The notes below the pieces were generated by a model, which did not search any database, was not told where the DNA came from, and saw nothing but the letters and a program-made list of their open reading frames with translations. The translations under genes and the position numbers were made by a program. Shown in pieces: positions 34,135 to 43,533 of a stretch of DNA of 47,899 nucleotides (positions within the stretch are counted from its first letter, which is position 1; each line of letters opens with the position of its first letter). Origin of the DNA: an uncultured Alphaproteobacteria bacterium (GTDB lineage: Bacteria > Pseudomonadota > Alphaproteobacteria > UBA8366 > GCA-2717185); contig CALSRA010000008.1 of assembly GCA_943788635.1 (NCBI GenBank), positions 1 to 47,899 of the forward strand, given 5' to 3'.

Positions 34135-36216
34135 TTGCGTCCGGAAATTTTGTTCGATCTTTTTGCGCCGGTAACGAACCTTCCGGGTATTGGTCCGCGC
34201 AATGCGAAGTTGATCGAGAGCCTTGCCGGGCCAAAGACGATAGACCTGCTATGGTTGCTTCCCCGTGATATTGTCGACCGACGGTACGCGCCGACACTCG
34301 ACACGGCTATTCCAGGCAGGATTGCGACATTGTCCGTCCGCGTTGAGTTTCATTCAGTACCGTCCACCAGGCGCCAGCCATACCGGATAACCTGCACCGA
34401 CAATACCGGTGAAATGACCCTCATCTTTTTTCACGCGCGCCCGGATTATCTGCAAAAACTTCTGCCTGAGGGCGAAACCAGGGTCGTCAGCGGCCGCGTG
34501 GAGGAATACCGCGGTCAAATTCAGATGACGCACCCGGATCATGTTGTGGTTCCAGAAGAAGCCGACGACATCAAGAAGGTTGAGCCGATCTATCCGTTGA
34601 CCGCAGACCTGGCACAGAAAACGCTTTCGCGTGCCATTGATACGGCCTTGAAACAGCTTCCTGAATTACCCGAATGGCTGGACGCGGCCTATGGAAAACA
34701 AATGGGCTGGTCGTCTTGGCGCGAGTCCCTCGAAACCGCACATCGCCCTGTAGGTTTGTCATCTCTGTCCCCGCAAACAGCTGAGAGAATGCGGCTGGCG
34801 TACGATGAATTGCTCGCAAACCAACTGGCGCTTGCCGTGATGCGGGCAAAACAGAAGCGTGCGTCGGGGCGGGTGACAAAGGGAAATGGCGACCTTAAGC
34901 GGAAAGTATACGAATCCTTGCCTTTCAAGCTCACGGATAGCCAGCTCGCGGCACTCAAGGAAATTGACGCTGACATGGCGGTGCCGGCGGCAATGTTGCG
35001 CCTGTTGCAAGGAGACGTTGGCAGTGGCAAGACCCTGGTTGCGTTGTTTGCGATGCTGAATGCCGTGGAATGTGGCGGCCAGGCCGTGATGATGGCGCCT
35101 ACAGAAATACTGGCCCGTCAGCATTTCGAAACTCTCAGTCGGGTTTTGGAAACTTCCGGTATTCGGGTTGCCGTTCTGACTGGGCGGGATAAGGGAAAAG
35201 CCAGGCAGGCGATACTCGAAGACATTGAATCTGGTGCGGTCAGCATCGTCGTGGGTACCCACGCGTTATTTCAGGCTGACGTCGCATTCAAGTCACTAAT
35301 GTTTGCGGTGATCGATGAACAACATCGGTTTGGCGTTCATCAAAGGCTCGCCCTGGCTGAAAAGGGACGCGGAATTGATGTCCTCGTGATGACAGCGACA
35401 CCGATACCCCGGACCCTGACCCTGACAGTTTATGGCGATATGGATGTTTCTCGTCTGACAGAGAAACCGGCGGGACGAAAACCGGTAGATACACGGACCT
35501 TGCCACAGGAAAGGCTGCAAGACGTTATCGACGGGGTCATTCGGGCTTTGGACAAAGGCGCGAAAGCTTACTGGGTCTGCCCTCTTGTCGAGGAAAGTGA
35601 ATCGCTTGATCTGGCTGCGGCAGAGGCACGGTATGGCGAGCTTCATGCGCGGTTTGGCGATATCGTCGCTCTTGTGCACGGGCGCATGAAAGCGGCGGAA
35701 AAAGACGCCGCTATTTCTCGGTTTGTGGAAGGTTCCGCCCGAATTCTGGTTGCAACAACGGTAATTGAAGTCGGCGTGGACGTACCCGATGCAACAATCA
35801 TGGTAATCGAACACGCCGAGCGATTTGGACTGGCGCAGTTACACCAGTTGCGTGGCCGGATCGGCCGGGGCGAAAAACCGTCAAATTGTCTTCTGCTGTA
35901 CAGTCAACCGTTAACAGAGACAGCTCGCGCCCGACTAAACATCATGCGGGAGACAGAAGACGGTTTCCGTATCGCGGAAGAAGACCTTCGGTTGAGGGGC
36001 GCGGGCGAAATGCTGGGAACAAAGCAGAGTGGCCTGCCTGAATTCCGCCTGGCCGATCTTGCCGTACATGGAGATTTACTGGCAGCGGCCCGGGACGATG
36101 CAAAATTAATCCTTACCCGAGACCCGGAACTAAAGAGTGACCGGGGGAAAGCGTTGCGCAGCCTGCTTTATCTGTTCGAGCGGGATGCGGCGATCGTCAA
36201 TCTTCGTTCTGGATAG
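34135..36216 (+). CDS. recG: ATP-dependent DNA helicase RecG
   Basis: A 693-residue branch-migration and fork-reversal helicase. The N-terminal wedge domain ([13 protein letters not shown], then an OB fold) is followed by [14 protein letters not shown] near residue 297 and [11 protein letters not shown] near 397. [16 protein letters not shown] and [14 protein letters not shown] come near 420 and 575. I place the start at TTG 34135 ([12 protein letters not shown]), which has ggag upstream and fits the family N-terminus; an in-frame TTG at 34102 is possible. It diverges from sdhE-mfd and its end overlaps the convergent DUF502 gene by 20 bases. Confidence 0.95.
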   Translation: MRPEILFDLFAPVTNLPGIGPRNAKLIESLAGPKTIDLLWLLPRDIVDRRYAPTLDTAIPGRIATLSVRVEFHSVPSTRRQPYRITCTDNTGEMTLIFFHARPDYLQKLLPEGETRVVSGRVEEYRGQIQMTHPDHVVVPEEADDIKKVEPIYPLTADLAQKTLSRAIDTALKQLPELPEWLDAAYGKQMGWSSWRESLETAHRPVGLSSLSPQTAERMRLAYDELLANQLALAVMRAKQKRASGRVTKGNGDLKRKVYESLPFKLTDSQLAALKEIDADMAVPAAMLRLLQGDVGSGKTLVALFAMLNAVECGGQAVMMAPTEILARQHFETLSRVLETSGIRVAVLTGRDKGKARQAILEDIESGAVSIVVGTHALFQADVAFKSLMFAVIDEQHRFGVHQRLALAEKGRGIDVLVMTATPIPRTLTLTVYGDMDVSRLTEKPAGRKPVDTRTLPQERLQDVIDGVIRALDKGAKAYWVCPLVEESESLDLAAAEARYGELHARFGDIVALVHGRMKAAEKDAAISRFVEGSARILVATTVIEVGVDVPDATIMVIEHAERFGLAQLHQLRGRIGRGEKPSNCLLLYSQPLTETARARLNIMRETEDGFRIAEEDLRLRGAGEMLGTKQSGLPEFRLADLAVHGDLLAAARDDAKLILTRDPELKSDRGKALRSLLYLFERDAAIVNLRSG

Positions 36217-37003
36217 CGAGCTCTTTGACGCCGGTATTCTGCCGCAAGACATCGATATTTTCGTATTTTCCGGCAGAAACGACCGGCATTGATTTTTCTG
36301 CCTCGGAGCGAGTATCCGGGGGCGTCACGATGCCGATTGAAATGACCATTTTAACGGCATCTTCGACGCTCATATTCAGCACCTGAACATCTTCCCGCGG
36401 TACATACAGCAGAAACCCGGACGTCGGGTTTGGTGTTGTCGGGACGTATACGTTGACGACGTCTTCCAAAATCAGGTTCTGGACTTCGCCATCAGTCCTT
36501 CCCGTAAGGAATCCGATCGTCCAGACACCGCGCCGCGGGTATTCCAACAGGACTGCTTGCCGAAAGGCCTTGGACTGATCCTTGAAAACAGTCTCCAGGA
36601 TCTGCTTTATCGCGCTGTACAGGCTACGAACGATCGGCATTCGGGTAAGAATGCGCTCCCCGGTTCCAACGATCATGCGACCTATGAAGCCTGCTGTAAG
36701 GGCACCGATCATCGTTATGACGACAAACAGGATTAGAACGCCGAGACCGGGAAGACCAACCGGAAAGCCGACTACTTCCTTCAGGTAGGCATCAGGGTTC
36801 CATTCATGTGGTATCAATGGCACGACGTAATTATCGACCACGCCAACCAGCCACCAGGCCAGCGCAAACGTAACCGTCAGGGGCATCGTGACAAGGATGC
36901 CCGCAAAGAAATAACCACGTAACTTTGGGAAAATGCGCAAACGGCGCCTCCTCTTCAACCGGTGCCTTGCGGCCTCGCGCCGATCGGGGTCTTTGTCAGT
37001 CAA
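36197..37003 (-). CDS. DUF502 family membrane protein
   Basis: A membrane protein of about 268 residues. A basic N-terminus ([20 protein letters not shown]) precedes two long hydrophobic segments, [21 protein letters not shown] and [22 protein letters not shown] conserved soluble domain ([36 protein letters not shown]) follows, as in DUF502 proteins. The function of the family is unknown. No ATG fits; TTG 37003 is a reasonable start and TTG 37078 is possible. Its position after recG matches many alphaproteobacterial genomes. Confidence 0.88.
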   Translation of the reverse strand: MTDKDPDRREAARHRLKRRRRLRIFPKLRGYFFAGILVTMPLTVTFALAWWLVGVVDNYVVPLIPHEWNPDAYLKEVVGFPVGLPGLGVLILFVVITMIGALTAGFIGRMIVGTGERILTRMPIVRSLYSAIKQILETVFKDQSKAFRQAVLLEYPRRGVWTIGFLTGRTDGEVQNLILEDVVNVYVPTTPNPTSGFLLYVPREDVQVLNMSVEDAVKMVISIGIVTPPDTRSEAEKSMPVVSAGKYENIDVLRQNTGVKELAIQNED

Positions 37004-37134
37004 TGTTTTTTGTTCTTTTCCAGAGCGCTCAGGGCGATTCTTGAGCTTACATATGCGCTTTGAATCAAAGCATTGCAAGTGTTTGACGTTTTGTACGTTT
37101 CAATGCCGTCTTCACTGTCAGGCAGACGGTCTTC

Positions 37135-38217
37135 ATGATAATAGTTCAAACTATGCAGTCAGAATTCATAACCAGCCCACGGTTGCGGTCCCTCACAACC
37201 GTCGTACCGCCCATCGAAATTTATCAGGCTGAGGTTGAGACACTAGGTCGAAGAATATTCGCTGATCGTGCTGACGCGTTTGAACGAATGCGGTCCGTGT
37301 ACGACAATGCAGGCATTAAAAAGCGCCATTCATGCGTGAGCCTGGAATGGTATCTGGAGCCACATTCCTGGCAGGAACGAAATACGCTTTATCTTGAAAA
37401 TGCCCGTATCCTTATGCGACGGGCAGCGATGGAATGCCTTGAAACCGCAGGTCTTTCATCGGATGAGATTGATGGTGTTGCGGTGGTTTCAACGACGGGG
37501 ATAGCGACTCCCAGCCTGGATGCCCTGCTGATAGAAGATATGCCATTTCCGCGTCATGTCAGCCGCCTCCCCCTGTTCGGACTGGGATGTGCCGGAGGGG
37601 TCATTGGTCTGAATCGTGTGGCGGATATGGCGCGATCGCGACCTGGCAGCAAGTGGCTGTTTGTTGTTGTGGAGTTATGCGGATTAACGTTCCGCAATTC
37701 TGACATGTCGAAGAGCAACATCGTTGCCACGGCGCTGTTTGGTGATGGTGCTGCGGCTATGATTGTCGATAGCGGTTCTGATGTCGGGCCGGCTATTGGT
37801 CGCGGCGGCGAGTATACTTGGCCGGATTCGTTGGATGTCATGGGTTGGAACGTGAAGGACGATGGTCTGGGCGTTCTGTTTAGCCGGGATATTCCGGAAC
37901 TTGTACGGGCGGAATACGGAACCGCATTGGACGATTTTCTGAAACGGGCGGGACTGCAGCGGTCGGATATTGATGAAGTCGTTCCGCATCCAGGGGGGAT
38001 CAAGGTCGTTACGGCCCTTGAAGACACCCTGGAATTGCCAACAGGAACGCTAAGTGACGCGCGCGATGTATTGCGTGAATTCGGTAATATGTCGGCAGCA
38101 ACAGTTTTCTTTGTATTGCAAAGGAGCCTTGCGCGTCCTGCCAGCGGCCGCCGAATGCTTTCCGCATTGGGACCGGGGTTTACGGCTGGTTTCACAGTAT
38201 TGGAACCGGAGCAATGA
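37135..38217 (+). CDS. Type III polyketide synthase (alkylpyrone/alkylresorcinol synthase-like)
   Basis: A 360-residue chalcone-synthase-fold enzyme that extends a fatty acyl starter with malonyl-CoA. The catalytic triad is visible: Cys about 151 in FGLGCAGGVIGL, His about 284 in VPHPGGIKV and Asn about 317 in EFGNMSAATV. The C-terminal ALGPGFTAGF is the family's conserved loop. Bacterial relatives (BpsA, ArsB, SrsA) make alkylpyrones or alkylresorcinols that reside in membranes. The gene overlaps by four bases with a methyltransferase-like gene, the same pairing as bpsA-bpsB. Start ATG 37135 or 37153; neither has a clear ribosome site. Confidence 0.9.
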   Translation: MIIVQTMQSEFITSPRLRSLTTVVPPIEIYQAEVETLGRRIFADRADAFERMRSVYDNAGIKKRHSCVSLEWYLEPHSWQERNTLYLENARILMRRAAMECLETAGLSSDEIDGVAVVSTTGIATPSLDALLIEDMPFPRHVSRLPLFGLGCAGGVIGLNRVADMARSRPGSKWLFVVVELCGLTFRNSDMSKSNIVATALFGDGAAAMIVDSGSDVGPAIGRGGEYTWPDSLDVMGWNVKDDGLGVLFSRDIPELVRAEYGTALDDFLKRAGLQRSDIDEVVPHPGGIKVVTALEDTLELPTGTLSDARDVLREFGNMSAATVFFVLQRSLARPASGRRMLSALGPGFTAGFTVLEPEQ

Positions 38218-38723
38218 TGCTGGCATCTTTCGGGCTTGCGCAATGGCTTGTTGTCGCCGTGGCTGTGCAGCGGCTGCTGGAACTGCTGTTGGCCCGTCGC
38301 AATACAGCGCGGTTGATCGCTGCCGGTGGCGTTGAATCAGGTGCCGCGCATTATCCGCTGATTGTAGCGATCCATACAATGTGGCTTGTCGCAATTTTTC
38401 TGGCCATTCCACCCGAAACAGGTGCAAGCCTGCCTATGCTGCTGATATTCCTTGCATTGCAGGCAGGAAGAGTTTGGGTCATTGCCAGTCTTGGAAAGTA
38501 CTGGACCACGCGTATCATTTCGATCCCGGGCGAACCCCTGATTAAGCGCGGGCCTTATCGCCTGATGCGTCACCCTAACTATGCCATTGTCGCTGCTGAA
38601 ATTGCCTGTCTGCCGGCGGCATTTGGTGCCTGGCAGATTGCGATCTATTTTAGCATTGCCAATTGCCTTGTCCTTGCCTGGCGTATACGGGCCGAAAACA
38701 AGGTATTGGCGTCACGGCGCTAG
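38214..38723 (+). CDS. Isoprenylcysteine carboxyl methyltransferase-like protein (polyketide lipid O-methyltransferase)
   Basis: A 169-residue membrane methyltransferase of the ICMT/phospholipid-methyltransferase type with about four hydrophobic segments. The conserved SAM-binding end is GPYRLMRHPNYAIVAAEI and the final helix contains AWRIRAENKVL. In operons with type III polyketide synthases, such proteins (BpsB, SrsB) O-methylate alkylpyrones or alkylresorcinols. The overlap ATGA with the upstream gene supports coupled translation and a shared pathway. Confidence 0.87.
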   Translation: MMLASFGLAQWLVVAVAVQRLLELLLARRNTARLIAAGGVESGAAHYPLIVAIHTMWLVAIFLAIPPETGASLPMLLIFLALQAGRVWVIASLGKYWTTRIISIPGEPLIKRGPYRLMRHPNYAIVAAEIACLPAAFGAWQIAIYFSIANCLVLAWRIRAENKVLASRR

Positions 38724-38836
38724 TAATTGACTTTTGGTAGGCAGGCTGCGGGACTGCAGGGCATACGTTTGGACATTCGCCTCGCAATCATTTTGTCAGG
38801 GTTATAAACTCTAGCGAATATTGGGTGGAGCGGCAT

Positions 38837-39536
38837 ATGACGGGTGGACAAGCAAGTACGCTGGCGCAAATAGCGTTGTTCAATGAATTGCCTTTAGCGA
38901 CCCGGCAGGCGCTGGAGAAGCGTTGCAGCTGGCGGATTTATTCTGCTCAGTAACAGATCATTGACCGGCAAAGCACGTCCAAGGATGTCTATTTCATCGT
39001 TGAAGGCCGTGTCCGCGTGGTCAATTATTCCGTTTCGGGAAGGGAAATTGCTTTTGATGATATTGTTGCCGGCTCCTTCTTTGGAGAACTGGCGGCAATC
39101 GATGGCGAACCTCGCTCGGCAAACATTGTTGCATTGGAGCCAACGACGGTCGCCATGCTATCCGGTGACGCCTTTCGAGCCACATTACGGGAAAATCCGG
39201 AACTGGCGCTTGGATTGATGGTTCGGATGTCCGCTATCATACGTGCGTCGACGGAACGGATCATGGATCTTAGCACGCTTGGCGCCAATAACCGGGGTTT
39301 ACGCTGAAATCCTTCGTCTTGCGAAGAGTGACGTGCGGGACGACAACACGGCGATGATTACGCCGGTGCCAATTCATGGTGAGAACGCCAGCCGGGTCAG
39401 CACCACGCGGGAAACAGTGGCACGAGTCCTGAACGATCTTTCCAGACAGGGCCTACTGAAGCGTGAACGGAATGCGCTGGCAATCCTGGACCTTGAACAT
39501 CTCGTTGAAATGGTAGAGCAGTTTCAGGTCGAGTAG
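38837..39536 (+). pseudogene. Crp/Fnr family regulator with a nonsense codon and a frameshift
   Basis: The start ATG 38837 has ggag upstream. A cNMP-binding domain is readable: DVYFIVEGRVRVVNYSVSG, SFFGELAAIDGEPRSANI. A winged-helix end follows: SRVSTTRETVARVLNDLSRQ. Two lesions break it. TAA at 38950-38952 interrupts IYSAQ-stop-QIID, and one extra G near 39296 shifts GANNR to the wrong frame before VYAEILRLAK. With both corrected it would be a normal protein of about 232 residues. The first lesion is a substitution rather than an indel, which favours a true pseudogene, but errors cannot be excluded. It could once have controlled the polyketide pair upstream. Confidence 0.72.
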
Positions 39537-39627
39537 TCGAATTTTCAAAATTTTTGCCACTTGTGCCGTTTACTGAAGAAGCACCTCTCTTAACCCCGGC
39601 ACAATCGAATTTATGGGAGCATTTCCG

Positions 39628-40233
39628 GTGATTACAGGTCGCTTGGTACATGCGCGTTCTATTTTTTGCGCAATAGCCCTCATCTTGTGTGCTGGCACTG
39701 TGCTGGCCGAGGAATTGACCGAGGGGAGCATGCAGATCCAGGCGCAATCCCGGGAGCCGATCGAACCGAGGGTCGGTATTCGCTTTCAGCTCGCCAATGA
39801 TTCAGAATTAGACTTGCGTCTGCAAACCGTTGCGATACAGGCCCTCAGGGATGCAGGTTATCGTGTGAACCAGCCCGGTTCTGTGATCACCCTCCGTATG
39901 GAGACGCAAAATGGTACGGTCGTTTCAAAGGAGGACACGAGCATCGGGAGCCTGGAAGCGGGTAGCGGAGTCGGCGTTGACCTGAATGTGCGGCTGTGGT
40001 CTTCGACCCAGAACAGCCTTCTCAAAAACAATTCCGGTAAAAACAGAAGAATTCCCGTCTTTGCGGTTACATTTGACGCTTATGACGAGGTCGGCGGTAA
40101 GGCTGCCTGGCGTGGAGAGGCTGTAACACACAGCGCGGATGGAATTAATTTTGAGGCAGGCGATGCGATGGTTCGCCAGCTTATCTCTGCATTTGGCACG
40201 ACTTTAAAGCCGAAGAATGTGCCTTTACGTTAA
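39628..40233 (+). CDS. Hypothetical secreted protein
   Basis: About 201 residues with a signal peptide (HARSIFCAIALILCAGTVLA, cleavage before EEL). The mature part contains PRVGIRFQLANDSELDLRL and QALRDAGYRVNQPGSVITLRM, then WRGEAVTHSADG near the end, a pattern like envelope proteins that detect or modify other secreted factors. I do not recognise a family. GTG 39628 has ggag at good spacing; ATG 39613 is also possible. It lies just upstream of tRNA-Lys. Confidence 0.65.
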   Translation: MITGRLVHARSIFCAIALILCAGTVLAEELTEGSMQIQAQSREPIEPRVGIRFQLANDSELDLRLQTVAIQALRDAGYRVNQPGSVITLRMETQNGTVVSKEDTSIGSLEAGSGVGVDLNVRLWSSTQNSLLKNNSGKNRRIPVFAVTFDAYDEVGGKAAWRGEAVTHSADGINFEAGDAMVRQLISAFGTTLKPKNVPLR

Positions 40234-40310
40234 GGGGGATGCATTGCGTCGTTGACCTTCGTCGCGAGTGTTTCTATTTTCGCGCCGCTCCTAAGGGTCA
40301 AGCAATCAGG

Positions 40311-40386
40311 GGGCGCGTAGCTCAGTTGGTAGAGCATCTGACTTTTAATCAGACGGTCACAGGTTCGAATCCTGTCGCGCTCACCA
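40311..40386 (+). tRNA. tRNA-Lys (anticodon TTT)
   Basis: A 76-base cloverleaf. The acceptor stem gggcgcg pairs with cgcgctc (one G-T), the D-arm is gctcagttggtagagc, the anticodon stem tctga/tcaga encloses cttttaa with TTT at 40344-40346, and the T-arm is caggttcgaatcctg. The CCA end is encoded. Confidence 0.97.
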
Positions 40387-40479
40387 TTGCTCCGGCATGG
40401 AAGCAATGACGATTTCTTGCCCTCACTAGCGGTGTGGCCTGTTTTTTTTATCTTTGCGGACAGTGCTTTAGTGCCAAAC

Positions 40480-40669
40480 ATGCTGGAAATCGAACGCAAG
40501 TTTCTTGTCGTCAGCACCGACTGGGGCACTGCCAGGACAGTTCGGCCAATTGAGCAGGGCTACCTGTTTATTTCGAAAGAGCGGAACATGCGGATTCGCC
40601 GCAGTGCTGATTCGTATTCGCTTACGCTGAAGGTCGCCGCAACGGAATTGGCCCGGCATGAGGTTGAAC
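40480..40669 (+). pseudogene. CYTH domain triphosphatase, 5' part, interrupted by IS66
   Basis: Starts MLEIERKFLVV, the ExExK signature of CYTH enzymes, which hydrolyse inorganic triphosphate or related substrates. It continues IEQGYLFISKERNMRIRR and SYSLTLKVAA. The reading is cut after residue 63 by the IS66 element at 40670. Removing the element and one copy of the 8-bp duplication restores an uninterrupted frame into the 3' part (HEVELPVESAKGRAM), giving a 175-residue protein. The gene starts 94 bases after tRNA-Lys. Confidence 0.88.
40662..40669 (+). repeat. IS66 target-site duplication, left copy
   Basis: ggttgaac, identical to 43119-43126. Eight bases is the usual IS66 duplication length. 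Confidence 0.92.
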
Positions 40670-40714
40670 GTGACCGTCCGGTGAAGCCGCTCTGGCGGAT
40701 CGTCTGGGTGGTCA

Positions 40715-40738
40715 GTTACGCTGCCTTGGCAGCGTAAC
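40715..40738. repeat. Palindromic hairpin at the tnpC stop codon
   Basis: gttacgctgcc (40715-40725) and ggcagcgtaac (40728-40738) form an 11-bp perfect stem with a two-base loop; the tnpC stop lies inside it. It may slow or end transcription through the element's left end in either direction. Confidence 0.6.
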
Positions 40739-42254
40739 ACCAAGGCAGGAGTTCATCGATCCGATTAATTTTGTGATCGGCAATGCGGCTGAGCACGTCC
40801 GTCAGCCAGGCCTGCGGATCGATGCCGTTGAGCTTGGCTGTCTCGATCAGAGTATAGGCGATGGCGGCCGATTTTCCGCCGCCTTCGGAGCCCATGAAGA
40901 GATAGTTTTTCCTGCCGAGAGCCACACACCGCATGGATCGCTCGGCAGAATTGTTATCGATTTCCAGAATGCCGTGGTCGATGTAGGGCCGCAGTTTCTT
41001 GATGCGGGTCAGGGCATAACGGATGGCCTTGGCGAGTTCGGACTTGCCGGAGATTTTGGGCAGTTGGCCGCCGAGCCAGTGTTCCAGATCGTCGAGCAGC
41101 GGTTTGGCTTTCTCCTGCCGGACGGCGGCGCGGTATTCTGGCGACTGGCCTCGCACCTCTTTCTCGATGCCATAAAGCGCGGCGATCCGTTTGATTGCTT
41201 CTTCGGCGATCGCCGAGCCTTGCGACTTGAACACATCGACGAGCTTGCGCCGGATATGCGCCATGCACGCGACCTCGCGGACACGGCCCGAGCGATAGAG
41301 TTCATTGAACCCGGAATATCCGTCCGCGTGCATCCAGCCGGTATAGTCCTTGAGATGTTCAGTCGGCTGTTCGCCCTTTCGGTCACGCGAGAAGCGGTAG
41401 AACGCCGCCGGTGGCGCTTCACTCGCCCAAGGCCGTTCGTCCCGGACATAAGCCCAGAGCCGCGCGGTCTTTGTCTTTCCCGCACCGGGTGACAGCAACT
41501 TGACTGGAGTATCATCCGCAAAAATGGCCTGGCCGCTGAGCACATGGCGCTGGATGGCATCGGCCAGCGGCTCCAGCAGGGCGGCGGACTTGCCGACCCA
41601 ATCGGCAAGGGTCGAGCGGTCGAGATCGACACCTTCGCGCCCGAAGATTTGCGACTGGCGATAAAGCGGAAGATGGTCCGCGTACTTGTTGACCAGCACA
41701 TGTGCGAGCAACCCCGGGCCCGGTCTCCCCTTCTCGATCGGGCGCGACGGCAGCGGCGATTGGCAGATCGCCTCGCAGCAGCAACACGCCATGCGCGGGC
41801 GGATCATCCGGTTCACGACAAAGCGACCCGGGATGTATTCCAGTTCCTCGGTGATATCCTCGCCGAGTGTCTTCAGAACGCCGCCACAGGCACTGCATTG
41901 TGAACCGGGCGAGAGGATCTCGTCATTGCGGGGCAGATGGTCCGGCAATGGCTTGCGCTTTGGTTTGCCCTTCGGCGTATCGCTCGACGTGTCGGAGACA
42001 TCTTCGGCAACAGGGGTCTCAACTGCCCGTGCAATCTCTTCTTCCTCAAGCGTCAGTTCAAGCTGATCGAGGGCTTCGGACCGCGCGCCAAAGCGATGGT
42101 GGCGCAAGCCCGCCAGTTGATGCTGCAGCTTCTCGATCCGGAAGTCGCGCTCTTTGATCTCGGCCTCGAAGATCGACAGCTTCTCGTTCTGCAAGGCGAT
42201 CATCGCCTGCAGCGCAGCGACATTATCGGGCAGATCGGAGGATGCTTCGAGCAT
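40716..42254 (-). CDS. tnpC: IS66 family transposase (TnpC, DDE)
   Basis: A 512-residue transposase. An N-terminal coiled coil ([20 protein letters not shown]) and the RFGARSEAL motif are followed by a zinc-binding region ([18 protein letters not shown]). The catalytic DDE core begins at [13 protein letters not shown], with the second Asp in [14 protein letters not shown] and the Glu region in [21 protein letters not shown]. It catalyses cut and strand transfer of IS66. It is separated by 78 bases from tnpB and appears complete. Confidence 0.95.
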   Translation of the reverse strand: MLEASSDLPDNVAALQAMIALQNEKLSIFEAEIKERDFRIEKLQHQLAGLRHHRFGARSEALDQLELTLEEEEIARAVETPVAEDVSDTSSDTPKGKPKRKPLPDHLPRNDEILSPGSQCSACGGVLKTLGEDITEELEYIPGRFVVNRMIRPRMACCCCEAICQSPLPSRPIEKGRPGPGLLAHVLVNKYADHLPLYRQSQIFGREGVDLDRSTLADWVGKSAALLEPLADAIQRHVLSGQAIFADDTPVKLLSPGAGKTKTARLWAYVRDERPWASEAPPAAFYRFSRDRKGEQPTEHLKDYTGWMHADGYSGFNELYRSGRVREVACMAHIRRKLVDVFKSQGSAIAEEAIKRIAALYGIEKEVRGQSPEYRAAVRQEKAKPLLDDLEHWLGGQLPKISGKSELAKAIRYALTRIKKLRPYIDHGILEIDNNSAERSMRCVALGRKNYLFMGSEGGGKSAAIAYTLIETAKLNGIDPQAWLTDVLSRIADHKINRIDELLPWCYAAKAA

Positions 42255-42332
42255 CAGGATTTATACCAGAATCCGGCACCTGAAGGAATCGAATACCCGC
42301 AGGTTTGCGCGGTTTTTGCAAGAAATTATCGA

Positions 42333-42680
42333 CTATCCGGCAGTGAGCGGACGCCATGTCCTCTCCGGCGCGCGCCAGTCGATCGCCTCCAGCAACATCG
42401 ACAGTTGCGCTGGTGTCAGCGTCACCTTTCCGGTCGTCGCCGAGGGCCATACGAACCGGCCTTTCTCCAGGCGCTTGGAAAATAGACACGCACCCTGACC
42501 GTCAAACCAGATCACCTTCAACAAGTCTCCCCGGCGTCCACGGAACACGAACAGATGCCCCGAGAACGGGTCCTGCTTCAGAACATCCTGCGCCAATGCC
42601 GCGAGACCGTTGAACCCTTTGCGCATGTCAGTGACGCCTGCGGCCAGCCACACCCTCGTCGAGGCCGGGACCGGGATCAT
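42333..42680 (-). CDS. tnpB: IS66 accessory protein TnpB
   Basis: A 115-residue IS66 Orf2 protein. It begins [20 protein letters not shown], the well-known start of the family, followed by [16 protein letters not shown] and PLTAG at the end. It is required with TnpA and TnpC for transposition, but its biochemical role is unknown. Its start overlaps the tnpA stop by four bases (ATGA), so translation is coupled. The frame stays open upstream within tnpA without meaning. Confidence 0.93.
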   Translation of the reverse strand: MIPVPASTRVWLAAGVTDMRKGFNGLAALAQDVLKQDPFSGHLFVFRGRRGDLLKVIWFDGQGACLFSKRLEKGRFVWPSATTGKVTLTPAQLSMLLEAIDWRAPERTWRPLTAG

Positions 42681-43060
42681 GACGACAGACCCCGGATCAA
42701 CCGCGCAAGAGCATCGGCATCGTATGCCCCCGTGATCCGCAGTCGAGGGCCGCTGCACAGATCGATCTCCAGCGTGCCGGGTTCAGTGTTGTCACTCAGA
42801 ACAGGCATGGCCCGTGGTTCGGGTATCTCTACGGGGAGAAAAACGGTCCCGGCTTCCGGTGGATCCGCACCCGCAAAGCGCGGCTCCTTCAGCCAGTTGA
42901 ACACCTGGTTCGCGTTGACATCGTACCGGCGTCCGACCTGCGAAACCGACACACCGCGCACCCGCGTTTGCGCGCAGATCATCCGCTTCTCGTCATCACT
43001 CCACTTCCGACGCTTGCTCCGCTTCGCCACAAAACGCTCCGCTAATGTCCATTTACTCAA
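42677..43060 (-). CDS. tnpA: IS66 accessory protein TnpA (helix-turn-helix)
   Basis: A 127-residue IS66 Orf1 protein with an N-terminal helix-turn-helix: [40 protein letters not shown]. The variable C-terminal half is Pro-rich. It probably binds the element's ends. The start is TTG 43060, which lies in the loop of a perfect 13-bp hairpin, an arrangement that can limit translation of read-through transcripts. Confidence 0.9.
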   Translation of the reverse strand: MSKWTLAERFVAKRSKRRKWSDDEKRMICAQTRVRGVSVSQVGRRYDVNANQVFNWLKEPRFAGADPPEAGTVFLPVEIPEPRAMPVLSDNTEPGTLEIDLCSGPRLRITGAYDADALARLIRGLSS

Positions 43061-43074
43061 TAATGGACATTAGC
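43041..43074 (-). promoter_or_regulatory. Perfect 13-bp hairpin over the tnpA start
   Basis: gctaatgtccatt (43041-43053) and aatggacattagc (43062-43074) enclose tactcaat. The tnpA TTG start is in the loop and the first codons are in the stem. In transcripts entering from outside, this would sequester the start, as in several IS families. Confidence 0.65.
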
Positions 43075-43118
43075 TCTCACTACTGTTCAAAGGCAGAGCG
43101 GGTTCACCGGGCGCTAAC

Positions 43119-43126
43119 GGTTGAAC
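43119..43126 (+). repeat. IS66 target-site duplication, right copy
   Basis: ggttgaac directly follows the right end of the element. Confidence 0.92.
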
Positions 43127-43464
43127 TGCCTGTCGAATCCGCGAAGGGACGGGCTATGCTGGATAGCTTGTGCGTTACTCCCGTGATCAGGAAATTACGC
43201 CATGTTGTTGAATGGGTGGGAAAAGATTGGGAAATCGATGTGTTCGAGGATGATAACGCCGGATTGATCGTGGCGGAAATCGAATTGGACGACGAAGACG
43301 AAACCTTTGATTTACCGCGCTGGATTGGCCCTGAAGTGACTGGTGACACGCGATTCTTCAATGCGGCTCTGTCAACGCACCCCTTTAAATCATGGAGCGT
43401 TAGCTACGCAGAACTGGTCGCGGACAAGTCAGCTCAGGCGATTAAACAAATCTTATTGACCTGA
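43127..43464 (+). pseudogene. CYTH domain triphosphatase, 3' part
   Basis: Continues the CYTH gene after the IS66 element in the matching frame. It encodes LPVESAKGRAMLDSLC, then VIRKLRHVVEWVGKDWEIDV, DNAGLIVAEIELDDEDETF, and the family's WIGPEVTGDTRFFNAALS ending. The last strands and helices of the tunnel fold are present. No start of its own is needed or evident, so the product is presumably lost. Confidence 0.88.
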
Positions 43465-43533
43465 TTTGTTGTATTTAAATCGATTTATCGGGCAGGCAGG
43501 CGATGCACCCGCCTACCCGGCTGATATGAACAT

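Larger units (their letters stand above)
40670..43118 (-). mobile_element. IS66 family insertion sequence, 2,449 bp
   Basis: The element carries tnpA, tnpB and tnpC on the minus strand. Its ends are imperfect inverted repeats: left gtgaccgtccggtgaagccg, right (reverse complement) gttagcgcccggtgaacccg, with about 21 of 26 positions matching. The flanks are an exact 8-bp direct repeat, so the insertion is recent and the boundaries are secure. It disrupts a CYTH gene. The three open frames look intact, so the element may be active. Confidence 0.95.

Noticed and set aside
38950..38952. In-frame TAA in the Crp/Fnr gene as recoding (for example readthrough)
   Set aside because: TAA is not a known recoding codon in such bacteria, and a second lesion in the same gene favours decay or error.
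43487..43520. Hairpin between the CYTH remnant and alcohol dehydrogenase as a bidirectional terminator
   Set aside because: The stem has mismatches and no T-run on either strand.
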